Shown in pieces: positions 43,040-51,789 of a DNA stretch of 64,000 bases. Origin of the DNA: Desulfosporosinus metallidurans (lineage in GTDB: Bacteria > Bacillota > Desulfitobacteriia > Desulfitobacteriales > Desulfitobacteriaceae). Where the stretch lies: the NCBI RefSeq assembly GCF_001936615.1, contig NZ_MLBF01000001.1:62001-126000 (forward strand), read 5' to 3'. The notes under the pieces are model-generated. The model saw only the letters and a list, made by a program, of their open reading frames with translations, searched no databases and was not told the DNA's origin. Each line of letters opens with the position of its first letter. The first letter of the stretch is position 1. The translations under genes and the position numbers were made by a program.

Positions 43040-44839
43040 TTATGTTCTGGGCGGGGGTTGCGTAAGTTGTCTTCGCCGAGCATAATCCGCTAAGAGTTTA
43101 ATATGTTCGGTTGGCAAAAAACTTCGGTAATTCTTCCAAAGCAATCGCTCTGCAACCGTGAGGTTATTGACTTTCTTCTCTATTTTCTGCGGTACGTCCT
43201 CGACCCAGTGATAGAAAACTGTGGCCGTTTCCCTTTGTGTGTGCCGCTGCACCTCAGCAGCATCCCAAACAGCCGACTGGGCCCATTCATACGCTTCTAA
43301 GTCCAGTGGCTGCCAGTGAAGTACTTCTTCCACAGCCTTCAAGCCGGAATTGATGTCCCCTTGCCTTAAGAGGAGCTCTGCCTGCTCTCGCCGCGTGCCG
43401 ATTTGCGTTTGATCCCAGTTCAAGCTCCTATTCCAAAGCACTATACTCTGATCAGGGTCCTGTTCCGACCAGTGACGCGCCTGTGTATTCCAGCTTTTCT
43501 CCTTCTCTAGGAGAGAAGGATTTACGAGTGCATTTCCACAAGCCAGACATAGAATTAGACTTAACCCCAGCGCTCCCTTGCTGCTCAGATTGATCGCAAG
43601 TTTGTCCCTCTTTAATAAAAGAGGATTGGGGTATTCGTTTCTTTGACGGAAACTCCCGAAAAGCAGCCAAAATAAAAAGCCCAAGGCGCCAAAGGAGAAA
43701 TCCGCATCCACCAAACTATGTAATGCCAAAAAGAGTAAAGCCCCTCCCACTTGAAGCTGCGCTTTCGGGAGTTTCTTTTTCCAGGTTTTCCAAACGTGTA
43801 CTAACAGGTAACAACCCCAAATCCCTAGACTCAAGATTCCAAGAACCCCTTGGTTTAACAAGATATGGATTAAACTTGAATGAGGGTCAGCAGTCCAATA
43901 CGGAACGTGCTGAACGGTAGGGAAGGCCATCCACCCTCCGGCTCGGGGATAACCCCCTGCTTGCCAAGCCAAGTTTATCCCATCCTGAAAATAGGCCAGC
44001 CGTTCCTGCCAACTCGAAGAGGAAAAACCCCAAGCCGTTAAATTCTCCCAGGCCGGTTTATAATAGAGTAGCATGAAGACGGTCCCTGTAACCCCTAGCG
44101 AGATCACCCACAGGTTTCTTAATCGTTGACCCGTTCCTTTTCCTCTCGTCTGTAATCGTTGACGGATTGCTAAAATCGGAGACCTTCTGTGGGATCTTAG
44201 CCAGAACAGGAGCTGCTGACCCCCAAACGCGGCTAGAAATAACCCCACACCGGCACGTGAACCTGTACTTAATAAAGAAATTCCCAAGAAAATTTTTACA
44301 GAAAGTCTACGCGGATAGAGTAAGAGTGCGGCTCCCAAAAAGGCTGCTGTGGCATTGGGATAACCAAAAACAGAACTTAATCTTCCCGCCACTTTGCTTA
44401 CCCAAGGCAACCAGCCAACGATAGCCACAACAAATGCTAGCCATTCAATTGATTGCACTAAGTATTCTTTTGCTGTTTCATCCGAAGATATCCGATTCCC
44501 CAGCCGATAGGCAAGCCAAAAGATTCCCCACCTCAAGGCCTCAATCAATCCGTCTTTAACTTTGACAGGATGAAGCACCCCAAAGATCGACAAGAAGAAC
44601 ATTCCCAAAAGCAAAGCATCTGTCAGTCCAAAGGCGGTAGACGTCCCTGTGTCCAGCTTAAATCTTCGATACGAGTAAGCTAAAAAAAAATAACCTGATA
44701 AAGCGAATCCGAAAATAATCCATTCTTGTGGAAAATAAAGGCCGTGAGCGACAACACAAAAAGTTAGAAAAAGAGCTAGGGGTCGTGCTGTATTACTCCT
44801 AGCTCTGCTGACTTGTTTTTGTAAAGTTGAACCGATCAC
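43040..44839 (-). CDS. O-antigen ligase/polymerase-like membrane protein with C-terminal TPR-like region
   Basis: A 599-residue protein. The first about 400 residues contain some 10-12 hydrophobic segments with the periplasmic loop [23 protein letters not shown], the H(S/N)..L..EXG-like motif of the Wzy_C/O-antigen ligase family. The remaining part (about 440-599) is soluble and helical with TPR-like spacing ([23 protein letters not shown]). Such proteins join or polymerise glycan chains on a lipid carrier outside the membrane; in Gram-positives they serve teichuronic, S-layer or pilin glycans. The start GTG overlaps the fabZ stop by 4 bp and is probably coupled. Specific substrate unknown. 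Confidence 0.85.
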   Translation of the reverse strand: MIGSTLQKQVSRARSNTARPLALFLTFCVVAHGLYFPQEWIIFGFALSGYFFLAYSYRRFKLDTGTSTAFGLTDALLLGMFFLSIFGVLHPVKVKDGLIEALRWGIFWLAYRLGNRISSDETAKEYLVQSIEWLAFVVAIVGWLPWVSKVAGRLSSVFGYPNATAAFLGAALLLYPRRLSVKIFLGISLLSTGSRAGVGLFLAAFGGQQLLFWLRSHRRSPILAIRQRLQTRGKGTGQRLRNLWVISLGVTGTVFMLLYYKPAWENLTAWGFSSSSWQERLAYFQDGINLAWQAGGYPRAGGWMAFPTVQHVPYWTADPHSSLIHILLNQGVLGILSLGIWGCYLLVHVWKTWKKKLPKAQLQVGGALLFLALHSLVDADFSFGALGFLFWLLFGSFRQRNEYPNPLLLKRDKLAINLSSKGALGLSLILCLACGNALVNPSLLEKEKSWNTQARHWSEQDPDQSIVLWNRSLNWDQTQIGTRREQAELLLRQGDINSGLKAVEEVLHWQPLDLEAYEWAQSAVWDAAEVQRHTQRETATVFYHWVEDVPQKIEKKVNNLTVAERLLWKNYRSFLPTEHIKLLADYARRRQLTQPPPRT

Positions 44840-45276
44840 TGAGCAGGGTTCATCCGCTCTAGAAAGAATTTAAGGGTGCCTTCTGCCGCCAGAGCATCTC
44901 CTACATACGCTTTACCACTGGCCACGCCGAATGTTTTGCGCAACTTTAAAAGTTCCACTTCTAAGCGAAGCTGATCTCCGGGAATCACTTGCCTCTTAAA
45001 TTTTACGCCATCTAACCCAGCAAACAACCCTAAGTAACCGTTATATTCCGGCATTTTAAGAATGGCCACGGTTCCGACTTGGGCCAGTGCTTCTATGATC
45101 AGAACCCCTGGCATAATGGGGTGCCCTGGAAAGTGGCCCTGAAAAAAAGACTCATTGATTGATAGGTTCTTAATCCCTACCGCCCTTTTTCCTACTTCAA
45201 GTTCTATGATACGATCGACCAGAAGAAAGGGATAACGATGGGGAATAATCTCCTGGATCTCTTGACTTTCTAACAA
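44836..45276 (-). CDS. fabZ: 3-hydroxyacyl-[ACP] dehydratase FabZ
   Basis: A 146-residue hot-dog-fold enzyme. The catalytic histidine lies in [10 protein letters not shown], and the helix motif [20 protein letters not shown] carries the family signature. It dehydrates beta-hydroxyacyl-ACP in fatty acid elongation. The start is a TTG with AAGGAGG 7 nt upstream. Other fab genes are not next to it; instead it leads into the ligase-like gene with a 4-bp overlap, so it may be the first gene of a fabZ-ligase-comF transcript. It is divergent from the glycosyltransferase gene across a 126-bp promoter gap. Confidence 0.96.
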   Translation of the reverse strand: MLESQEIQEIIPHRYPFLLVDRIIELEVGKRAVGIKNLSINESFFQGHFPGHPIMPGVLIIEALAQVGTVAILKMPEYNGYLGLFAGLDGVKFKRQVIPGDQLRLEVELLKLRKTFGVASGKAYVGDALAAEGTLKFFLERMNPAQ

Positions 45277-45402
45277 CGAAATTCCTCCTTAAAATACACA
45301 TGCAACTTGCAGATATGGATCACTTTGCATATGATGAGAATTAGATCTTTTCCCACCCATAAATAGTATAACCAAGTTTGAGCCTGAAGGGAAGATATAG
45401 CA

Positions 45403-46548
45403 ATGAGAACCTACAAAATTTTACATATTATTGGGGGAGGAGAAATCGGAGGAGCTGAACAGCATGTACTTTCTCTGCTTAAGGGTATAAATCGCGAGCG
45501 TTTCGCCCCCCATCTGGCCTGTCTAATCAACGGGCCGTTTGCAGACCTTGCTCTGGAAAATAAGATCTCCACACAAACCTTCTCGATGCGCCATCCCCTT
45601 GACCTTTCTCCCCTTCCTAGCCTCATTCGCTGGGCCCGCCGAAAAGAGATAGACCTTGTTCACACCCACGGTTCCCGGGCCAATCTTCTAGGACGGTTAG
45701 GGGCAAAATGGTTAGGTATTCCCACCCTAACCACCGTCCATAGCTCCCTTGCCCATGACTATCGTTCCCCCCTGTCAGCCAGTATTGCTTTAGCACTTGA
45801 CCGCCTGACTCTTCCCTTGACATCTGGGATTATCACCGTATCTGAGTATTTGGCCGAGGAAGTCGCTTCAAGGGGAGGCAAGAATCTTATCACCATTTAT
45901 AATGGCCAAGCTCCCATATCCTTTGCCGCTAGGAATTCTTCTCGCCAGCAATTCCGCACCCAGTGGAGAATTCCTGCAGATGCTCTCGTCCTTGGCACGA
46001 TTGGCCGCCTCCATCCCACTAAAGGACAGTCACATTTAATCAAGGCAGCAACCTTACTGCACTCAACTTTTCCGAACCTTCATCTTTTACTCATTGGAGA
46101 GGGTCCCCTTCGTCAAGAACTAGAATTAGAGCTCCAACATCTTGCTCTTCCCTATACCCTAACTGGATACCTCCCCAAGGCCCATGAAACTCTCCCTGCG
46201 ATGGACCTATTCGTCCTGCCCTCGGTTAGTGAAGGTATGGGGTTAGTCCTTCTTGAAGCAATGCAAGCTGGAGTTCCCATTGTTGCCACTGCTGTCGGAG
46301 GAATTCCTGAAGTCATTCGAGCCGGAAAGGATGGGCTACTTGTTCCCTCTGGGGATGTGAATGGGCTTGCCCAAGCCTGTGCTTCGATCATCGAGAACCC
46401 GAATTTGGCGAAGTCCCTTGTTCTCTCCGGTCAAGACCGCTGGCAGATATTTTCTCTAGAAACTATGTTCAGGGAAACCGAGCAAGTATACACTTGCATA
46501 CTTGATAAAGCCACTCGTTCTGTCGGAAGCTCACGGAATACTAAATAA
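45403..46548 (+). CDS. Glycosyltransferase family 4 (GT-B fold)
   Basis: A 381-residue GT4-type enzyme. The N-terminal Rossmann domain starts ILHIIGGGEIGGAEQHVL; the donor-binding domain contains LGTIGRLHPTKGQ, LLLIGEGPLR and the E-x7-E signature in PSVSEGMGLVLLEAMQAGVP. It would transfer a sugar from a nucleotide donor to a lipid-linked or protein acceptor at the cytoplasmic face. The ATG has AAGGGAAG upstream. Transcribed away from fabZ and the O-antigen-ligase-like gene, with which it may cooperate in making a surface glycan. Ends at a bidirectional terminator shared with rsgI. Confidence 0.92.
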   Translation: MRTYKILHIIGGGEIGGAEQHVLSLLKGINRERFAPHLACLINGPFADLALENKISTQTFSMRHPLDLSPLPSLIRWARRKEIDLVHTHGSRANLLGRLGAKWLGIPTLTTVHSSLAHDYRSPLSASIALALDRLTLPLTSGIITVSEYLAEEVASRGGKNLITIYNGQAPISFAARNSSRQQFRTQWRIPADALVLGTIGRLHPTKGQSHLIKAATLLHSTFPNLHLLLIGEGPLRQELELELQHLALPYTLTGYLPKAHETLPAMDLFVLPSVSEGMGLVLLEAMQAGVPIVATAVGGIPEVIRAGKDGLLVPSGDVNGLAQACASIIENPNLAKSLVLSGQDRWQIFSLETMFRETEQVYTCILDKATRSVGSSRNTK

Positions 46549-46552
46549 CTGC

Positions 46553-46591
46553 AGAAGAAAGGTTGAGCGAAATTCGCTCAACCTTTCTTCT
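46553..46591. terminator. Bidirectional terminator between glycosyltransferase and rsgI
   Basis: AGAAGAAAGGTTGAGCGAA and TTCGCTCAACCTTTCTTCT form a 19-bp perfect stem with a one-base loop. A-rich on the left and T-rich on the right, it serves both convergent genes. Confidence 0.9.
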
Positions 46592-46595
46592 ACAG

Positions 46596-47783
46596 TTAAC
46601 GGTTCTGGTGTTCATCCCGTCCACTCTCGCCATTTTTACCTTCATCGTCTTGATTCTTAGAAATTTCGCTGTTCCGGGATGCGTCATGTCCTTTATTCTC
46701 TAAAATCGATGTCTCCGTCTCCTTATACACACTACTTTTAGTTTGATCTAGCTCCTTGGACTGCGTTTGACCGTGTTCCTTCACCTGATTGTTCTCTTGA
46801 TTGTTCTCTTGATTATTTTTCTGATTGTTTTTCTGATTAATCTCGTGATTTTTCTCCTGATTCTTCTGAACGTTCTTCACTTCGTCTTGCCCCTGCCTCA
46901 TACCCTTTTCAATCCTTGGATTAGGGTCCTTGACTGGAGAGGGTTTTGGATTGTCTACCGTTCCCAAATCTTGCTTAGAAGTTCCATGCATAGAGGACAA
47001 ACCAGATTCATTCTCTTTCTGCTCTTCTTTAATCTTCGCTTGAACCTGTGGGTTATCAAGTAACCGGACGCGCTCTGATGTTTCTTTTAACATCTCCGGT
47101 CGCGTCACGACCCCTGCTTTTTGAGCTGCCTGCCAAAGTGCATACTCCCCTAAGGTCAATTCCCCCTTTTGCGCAAGTTCCCGTTCCTGTGGAGTAAGGG
47201 TAAAAACCGCCACTTGAGGAGTAAATCCTTGCTTCTCAACTTTTTCTGTGACCCAGGCGATAATTTGATTCTTGTTAAGTTCTTTAGGCATCTGCTCTTC
47301 GGTTTTATTGGTCATCGGAGAATATCCCACTACAACCCATTGCTGCTCAGAGTCAAGAAATTTTTGTTTCACGGCTTGATTCACCACTTGTTCTAAAACC
47401 TGATCTAACGATTTCCCCGTTAGGTCAATCTGACTCAGCATACGCTTCGCATCCTCATTTTGAGTTTGAAGTTTTAAAAGATGCCCCTGTGCATCTATGG
47501 TAAATTGTAAACTCGGATTAATATCAACCGAGAGTAAAGCGACGGCAGTCGGCGCTTGATACAGATTCCACCCCAAAAGGGCCGTTAAGACCAAAAGGAA
47601 AACAGCAGCAGCTCCTGCCCAGACACGCAACCCACTAAAAATCTCTATCCCTGTTCGGATCTCAATTTCTTCGCCTACCTCAGCGTCCTGTCGTCTATAA
47701 ACTTGGCGAAAGGTGCCGTTCTCTCCCAAGACCGTGTATTGTGAGCCGTTTTTTTCCAAGACCACGGCTTTCATTCTACTCAT
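46596..47783 (-). CDS. rsgI: RsgI-type anti-sigma-I factor with long hydrophilic tail
   Basis: About 395 residues. The cytoplasmic N-terminus (MSRMKAVVLEKNGSQYTVL) is the RsgI_N domain that binds sigma-I; a membrane helix follows (about 54-75, AAAVFLLVLTALLGWNLY), then the conserved external domain with ALLSVDINPSLQFTIDAQG, LTLGEYALWQAAQKAG. The C-terminal 130 residues are low-complexity Asn/Gln/Lys/Glu, including (KNNQ/ENNQ) repeats. In cellulolytic Clostridia the outer part senses polysaccharide; here no carbohydrate-binding module is visible. The start ATG at 47783 overlaps the sigI stop by 8 bp, so the pair is coupled. Confidence 0.9.
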   Translation of the reverse strand: MSRMKAVVLEKNGSQYTVLGENGTFRQVYRRQDAEVGEEIEIRTGIEIFSGLRVWAGAAAVFLLVLTALLGWNLYQAPTAVALLSVDINPSLQFTIDAQGHLLKLQTQNEDAKRMLSQIDLTGKSLDQVLEQVVNQAVKQKFLDSEQQWVVVGYSPMTNKTEEQMPKELNKNQIIAWVTEKVEKQGFTPQVAVFTLTPQERELAQKGELTLGEYALWQAAQKAGVVTRPEMLKETSERVRLLDNPQVQAKIKEEQKENESGLSSMHGTSKQDLGTVDNPKPSPVKDPNPRIEKGMRQGQDEVKNVQKNQEKNHEINQKNNQKNNQENNQENNQVKEHGQTQSKELDQTKSSVYKETETSILENKGHDASRNSEISKNQDDEGKNGESGRDEHQNR

Positions 47784-48498
47784 CCTTTCGCCCCCTTTCT
47801 TGTGGGAGTACATATTCTCGAAGATAAACATAGTCATATTGGTTCGCTATAAGTAAAGCGACTGCCAGGATATACTTCCGTCCCCGTTCCAATACCTTTG
47901 GGTTCACTTGAGTTTTCAAAGCTAAGGCCTGCATGGGAACCTTTCCTTTTTGTTCAACCTGGGACCACAGTTCCTTATCAAAGGCTAATTCCCGAGCCAC
48001 TCGGAGTAGTGTTTCACGTGAATCACGGTGTTTTGGAGAAACCGCAACTAAGTCCTGAATGGTAAGCTGAAACACTTCTAAAGCCTTGGAAAACTGTTGG
48101 ATTTCCGCTGCCCGCTCTACATTCTGCTCTCGCTCCCTAAATTCTTCTAAACCAAGATGAACATCCACACTGCGTCCGATTTCCTCTTGGTCAAACGATA
48201 TAGCTTGCTGCAAATTCTTCTTCTGCCTTCGATGATAATCGATCAACCGACGTTTCATCAAAACCCGAGCATAGGCTAAAAATGGCACCCCTTTAGCCAC
48301 TACAAATAAATCGATAGCTTCATTAAAGGCGATCAACGCCTCAGACAATTCTTCATCTCGTCCCCATTCCAAAGAATGGAAACATGCCTGGCTAGCCACA
48401 TGACGAATAAACGTCTGAGATTCGGCTAAGAAATCCTCTCGGACTACCGCTTCCTCTTTCAAACGCTGCCATGTCGATTGTTCTTCCCAGTCTGGCAT
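47776..48498 (-). CDS. sigI: RNA polymerase sigma-I factor
   Basis: A 240-residue sigma-70-like factor of the SigI group: the region 2 segment (DLFVVAKGVPFLAYARVLMKRRLIDYHRRQKK) is recognisable and the C-terminal domain (HRDSRETLLRVARELAFDKEL) is the SigI-specific region 4 replacement. Sigma-I is a heat-stress factor in Bacillus and a polysaccharide-responsive factor in Clostridia, held by membrane RsgI. The ATG has AGGAGG 8-9 nt upstream. It lies immediately upstream of and overlaps rsgI, and probably drives its own operon; the target genes are not evident here. Confidence 0.94.
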   Translation of the reverse strand: MPDWEEQSTWQRLKEEAVVREDFLAESQTFIRHVASQACFHSLEWGRDEELSEALIAFNEAIDLFVVAKGVPFLAYARVLMKRRLIDYHRRQKKNLQQAISFDQEEIGRSVDVHLGLEEFREREQNVERAAEIQQFSKALEVFQLTIQDLVAVSPKHRDSRETLLRVARELAFDKELWSQVEQKGKVPMQALALKTQVNPKVLERGRKYILAVALLIANQYDYVYLREYVLPQERGRKDE

Positions 48499-48543
48499 GC
48501 CTTCGTTCCTCCTACTCTCTATTACGAAAGGGAATAATCTCTT

Positions 48544-49269
48544 TTAGGGGGTCTTCCGTCGGAATCCCTGCCAAAGTACCTCCGCAACAAACCGTGGTAA
48601 AACGGCTTGGCGTTTCCAACGCCTAGGCTCTTTCCACAAGCGATAGAGCCATTCTACATGTAGTTCCTGAATTCGTTTGGGCGCTCGAATCACAGTACCT
48701 GCCAACGCATCAAAGCTTCCGCCAACACCTATACTCACGGTTGCCAATCCGCGATGTTCAGCAACCCAAAATTCCTGATAAGGTGCACCCATCCCGACAA
48801 GTAGGACATCAGGTCGAAAATGCACGATCCTTTCCAAGACACCAGACTCTTCTTCAGCTTTAAAGTAACCATGCATCACAGCCAAATCAATTTCTGGGTA
48901 TTCCTGGAGAACCTTATTTGCCGCCTGCTCAGCCACACCTGGTTTCCCTCCGAGAAAAAATACCCGCCATTTCCCCGCATTAGCAGCAGGAAATAACGCC
49001 TGAACTAAATCAATCCCTGTCACCCGTTCTTGAACTGGAGTCCCCAACCTCCGAGCAGCCCAAACGACCCCAATTCCATCCGCCGTCACAACATCTGCGG
49101 TATTAATAAGCTGCTTCAACCTCTGATCATGTTCAGATGCATAGATCATTTCGGGATTAGCGGTGACCACGCGCATCCGAACCCTTCCTTCCACGGCTTG
49201 ACGGATCTTCTCCACCGTTTCTAACATGGAATATGCATCTACGTTAACCCCTAGAATAGTTACTCTCAT
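48544..49269 (-). CDS. WecG/TagA/CpsF family glycosyltransferase
   Basis: A 241-residue enzyme of GT26. Conserved features are LGVNVDAYSM, VTANPEMIYAS, ADGIGVVWAARRLG (the catalytic Asp lies in TADG), ERVTGID, FLGGKPGVAEQAA and VGMGAPYQEFW. TagA adds ManNAc to undecaprenyl-PP-GlcNAc to make the teichoic acid linkage unit. wecB, whose product makes the UDP-ManNAc donor, is also in this window (62.5 kb), which supports that role. The start ATG at 49269 has AAAGGAAAG upstream. It lies 45 bp upstream of sigI and may share its transcript. Confidence 0.93.
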   Translation of the reverse strand: MRVTILGVNVDAYSMLETVEKIRQAVEGRVRMRVVTANPEMIYASEHDQRLKQLINTADVVTADGIGVVWAARRLGTPVQERVTGIDLVQALFPAANAGKWRVFFLGGKPGVAEQAANKVLQEYPEIDLAVMHGYFKAEEESGVLERIVHFRPDVLLVGMGAPYQEFWVAEHRGLATVSIGVGGSFDALAGTVIRAPKRIQELHVEWLYRLWKEPRRWKRQAVLPRFVAEVLWQGFRRKTP

Positions 49270-49323
49270 GAAAATCTTTCCTTTCAGACACTTCCTCCAC
49301 CTAATGAGAAAGTCCAAGGAAAC

Positions 49324-49358
49324 GCCTTATCCGAACAGGTTCTCATTTCGGATAAGGC
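49324..49358 (-). terminator. Hairpin downstream of the mbl-like gene
   Basis: GCCTTATCCGA and TCGGATAAGGC form an 11-bp perfect stem. The following T-run is weak (GTTTCC), so termination is plausible but not certain. Confidence 0.6.
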
Positions 49359-49418
49359 CACTATCCCCGGACAATTTCAAAGGTTAAACTTATTGGATTA
49401 GAAAGCATTCTTCGAACC

Positions 49419-50402
49419 CTAAAAACATCCATTTAATACTTTGCCCGTACCCAAAGCCACGCAGGAAATCGGATCCTCCGCTAAGCTTACTGGCAAGCCT
49501 GTCTCACGGGACAGTCGCGTATCAAAGCCGAACATTAAGGATCCCCCTCCCGTCATAATAATCCCTTTGTCAAGAATATCAGAGGATAATTCAGGAGGAG
49601 TCCGTTCCAAAACTTCCTTAACTCCAGCGACAATCGTTTCGACGGATTCCTCAAGGGCCACAAAACACTCTTGGGAATTGACTCTAATGGTTTTAGGCAA
49701 ACCCGTAATTAAATCCCGTCCTCGCACGTCAATATCCGCTGCTGGACGGCCCTCTGGTATGGCTGAACCGACCGCCATTTTAATTTCTTCTGCAGTACGT
49801 TCGCCAATCATGAGATTATGCTCACGGCGAATATACCGGCTAATAGCTTCATCAAATTTATCTCCGCCAACCCGAAGGCTTCGTTTTACCACGATGCCAT
49901 TAAGCGAAAGCACGGCAATATCTGTTGTCCCTCCACCTATGTCCACAACCATACTTCCGGTTGGACCAGAAATGTCGAGTCCAGCTCCCAAGGCCGCTGC
50001 ATACGGTTCTTCAACCACTTTAACATCCTTAGCCCCGGCTTGGTAAGCCGCCTGTTTAACTGCCCGTTGTTCGACTTCCGTAACCCCGGAAGGAATGCAA
50101 ACAACCACTCTCGTCCTGAAAAAAGGCCAGCGCCTAGCGCCTGCTTTCTCAATGAAATATTTCAACATGAGTTCCGTGGTCTGATAATCTGCGATCACCC
50201 CATCCCGCATTGGGCGTACAGCCACAATATTCCCAGGTGTTCTGCCTATCATCAAACGGGCTTCTTCTCCGACGGCTATACGTTTACTAGAATTGCGATC
50301 AATCGCAATCACGGAGGGCTCATGTAATACAATACCTTTCCCTTTGGCGTAAACCAAAACACTTGCTGTACCTAAATCTATTCCCAGATCAATTCCAAAC
50401 AT
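49419..50402 (-). CDS. mbl: MreB/Mbl actin-like cell-shape protein
   Basis: A 327-residue bacterial actin. The nucleotide pocket is complete: GIDLGTASVLVYAKGKG (phosphate 1), the VVDIGGGTTDIAVLS segment (phosphate 2) and IIMTGGGSLMFGFDTRL (adenosine). MreB-type filaments organise lateral wall synthesis and, for Mbl, lipoteichoic acid and peptidoglycan insertion. I call Mbl rather than MreB from context: it follows spoIIID, the Bacillus order. The start ATG at 50402 has AAGGGG about 10 nt upstream. It is separated from spoIIID by 212 bp with a hairpin. Confidence 0.93.
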   Translation of the reverse strand: MFGIDLGIDLGTASVLVYAKGKGIVLHEPSVIAIDRNSSKRIAVGEEARLMIGRTPGNIVAVRPMRDGVIADYQTTELMLKYFIEKAGARRWPFFRTRVVVCIPSGVTEVEQRAVKQAAYQAGAKDVKVVEEPYAAALGAGLDISGPTGSMVVDIGGGTTDIAVLSLNGIVVKRSLRVGGDKFDEAISRYIRREHNLMIGERTAEEIKMAVGSAIPEGRPAADIDVRGRDLITGLPKTIRVNSQECFVALEESVETIVAGVKEVLERTPPELSSDILDKGIIMTGGGSLMFGFDTRLSRETGLPVSLAEDPISCVALGTGKVLNGCF

Positions 50403-50462
50403 TAGCTGAGATACCCCTTTCATCATCAATAGCTTGTCCATCAAGAGATTAATATATAAACA

Positions 50463-50497
50463 AATAGCATAATCTCCCTCACGGGAGATTCGCTATT
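50463..50497 (-). terminator. Hairpin between spoIIID and mbl
   Basis: AATAGC..ATCTCCC and GGGAGAT..GCTATT pair in two coaxial stems (minus strand), followed by TGTTTAT. It probably ends spoIIID transcripts and may let sporulation and vegetative expression differ. Confidence 0.65.
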
Positions 50498-50614
50498 ATA
50501 GTTTAGTACTCACAGTCATTCGTGATTAAATCGCTAATCCCTTTTTTAAGTTTTTAACTTTTTGTACTTTCCCTAAAGTAATTGATTATTGCCTCTTCCA
50601 AAAAACTACACTTT

Positions 50615-50863
50615 TCAATTTTCCTGATATTTTTTTCGAGTTGCCTCTCCTCCGCGAATGTGTCGCTCCGCCTTGTTGGTCTCTAGGATATGCTTTACTT
50701 CCATGGATAGCTTCTCATTCACCAAGGGTAATCGTTCTGTCACATCTTTATGTACAGTTGACTTACTAACTCCGAAGACATCAGCCGTTTGCCGAACTGT
50801 AGCACTCGATTCCAAGATGTAGGTCCCAATATCGAGCACCCGTTTGCGTATATATTCTTGCAT
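50615..50863 (-). CDS. spoIIID: Sporulation transcriptional regulator SpoIIID
   Basis: An 82-residue DNA-binding protein. The helix-turn-helix ATVRQTADVFGVSKSTVHKDV and the basic C-terminal helix (AERHIRGGEATRKKY) are the SpoIIID layout. It acts in the mother cell under sigma-E and represses or activates early genes before sigma-K. The start ATG at 50863 has a perfect AAGGAGG 7 nt upstream; a longer frame is unsupported. Its neighbours spoIIQ, spoIID and mbl are the standard context. Confidence 0.97.
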   Translation of the reverse strand: MQEYIRKRVLDIGTYILESSATVRQTADVFGVSKSTVHKDVTERLPLVNEKLSMEVKHILETNKAERHIRGGEATRKKYQEN

Positions 50864-50913
50864 GCAAAGCCCTCCTTCGTCCACAAGTTTAGTACATTTA
50901 TATGCATACTCAA

Positions 50914-50943
50914 CAAAAAAAGACATCCGTAAAAGGATGTCCT
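50914..50943 (-). terminator. Terminator of spoIIQ
   Basis: On the minus strand GGACATCC and GGATGTC pair around TTTTAC and are followed by seven T residues. It separates spoIIQ from spoIIID. Confidence 0.92.
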
Positions 50944-50965
50944 CACTTGGTAAATACTGTGTTAT

Positions 50966-51709
50966 TTAATTCTTGGGGTCTGACCTTTGCACTTCATCTC
51001 CATGCCATACTTCGTAGTGAAGTTGGGGTTGATCCCTTGACCCCTCTGCCCCAGGAAATAACCCTACTTGTCCGATCCTTTTCAAAGTCTCTATAGTATC
51101 ACCACTATTGACACTAAGGTTATCCAGACCTCCGAACGTGACCAGCCAGCCCCCTCCACAGTCTAGGGTCACCTTCTTTCCGAGAATGGGATCCTGTCCT
51201 GCAAAAACGACTCTACCTCCATGCGTAGCTCGGATTATTGCTCCCTCCGGTTCGGCATAATCTATGCCCCCATGGAAGAGATAGTCATCAAGGACTTCCG
51301 AATAGTAATTGCCTACGTTCCGGAGTACCTTCCCCAGTACTGGGCTGGGAAAGTCTTTAATAGTTAATTCTGTTGTGGCAAAGTTCGCCTGCTTGAGTGA
51401 TGATTTTTTCTCTTCACTGATTTCTTGACCCTCAATGGAGCTTTTAGAGAGATTTATCTTAGCATCGTTAACTGTTATCCGTTCTTCTGTCTGTGTTGAT
51501 ATCTCAGCAACTTTCCCGTCCCTGGGTTCCGCTGACACACTCACTGGCATTTTTGCAGAAACCTTTTGGACTGTCTTCGTTGTTTGAGCCTTCTCTTGGG
51601 AGGATTCGTATAAGGCACTTTGATACCCAATGTAAAGGATTAGTCCCCCTAGTAAAAGAGAACTCCCCCAAACCAAAATCCAGCTTTTATCCCATTTCCA
51701 TCGGTTCAT
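50966..51709 (-). CDS. spoIIQ: SpoIIQ-like M23 protein with degenerate active site
   Basis: A 247-residue protein: one membrane helix near the N-terminus (about 10-30), a linker, and a LytM/M23 domain (about 120-247). Zinc ligands His146 and Asp150 (HGGIDYA) and His231 (LHYEV) are kept, but the first His of the HxH motif is Gln229 and the YxH motif is replaced by TFGG. It should bind zinc without cutting peptidoglycan. SpoIIQ in the forespore membrane pairs with SpoIIIAH to form the engulfment zipper and channel. The ATG at 51709 with AGAGG 8 nt upstream is preferred. It lies between spoIID and spoIIID. Confidence 0.88.
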   Translation of the reverse strand: MNRWKWDKSWILVWGSSLLLGGLILYIGYQSALYESSQEKAQTTKTVQKVSAKMPVSVSAEPRDGKVAEISTQTEERITVNDAKINLSKSSIEGQEISEEKKSSLKQANFATTELTIKDFPSPVLGKVLRNVGNYYSEVLDDYLFHGGIDYAEPEGAIIRATHGGRVVFAGQDPILGKKVTLDCGGGWLVTFGGLDNLSVNSGDTIETLKRIGQVGLFPGAEGSRDQPQLHYEVWHGDEVQRSDPKN

Positions 51710-51789
51710 TCGACTCACCTCTACTGTCTAGCCTTGCCGAATGACGATGCTTTTAGACACTTCGACATCCCTAAAATTCAATTCCACTC

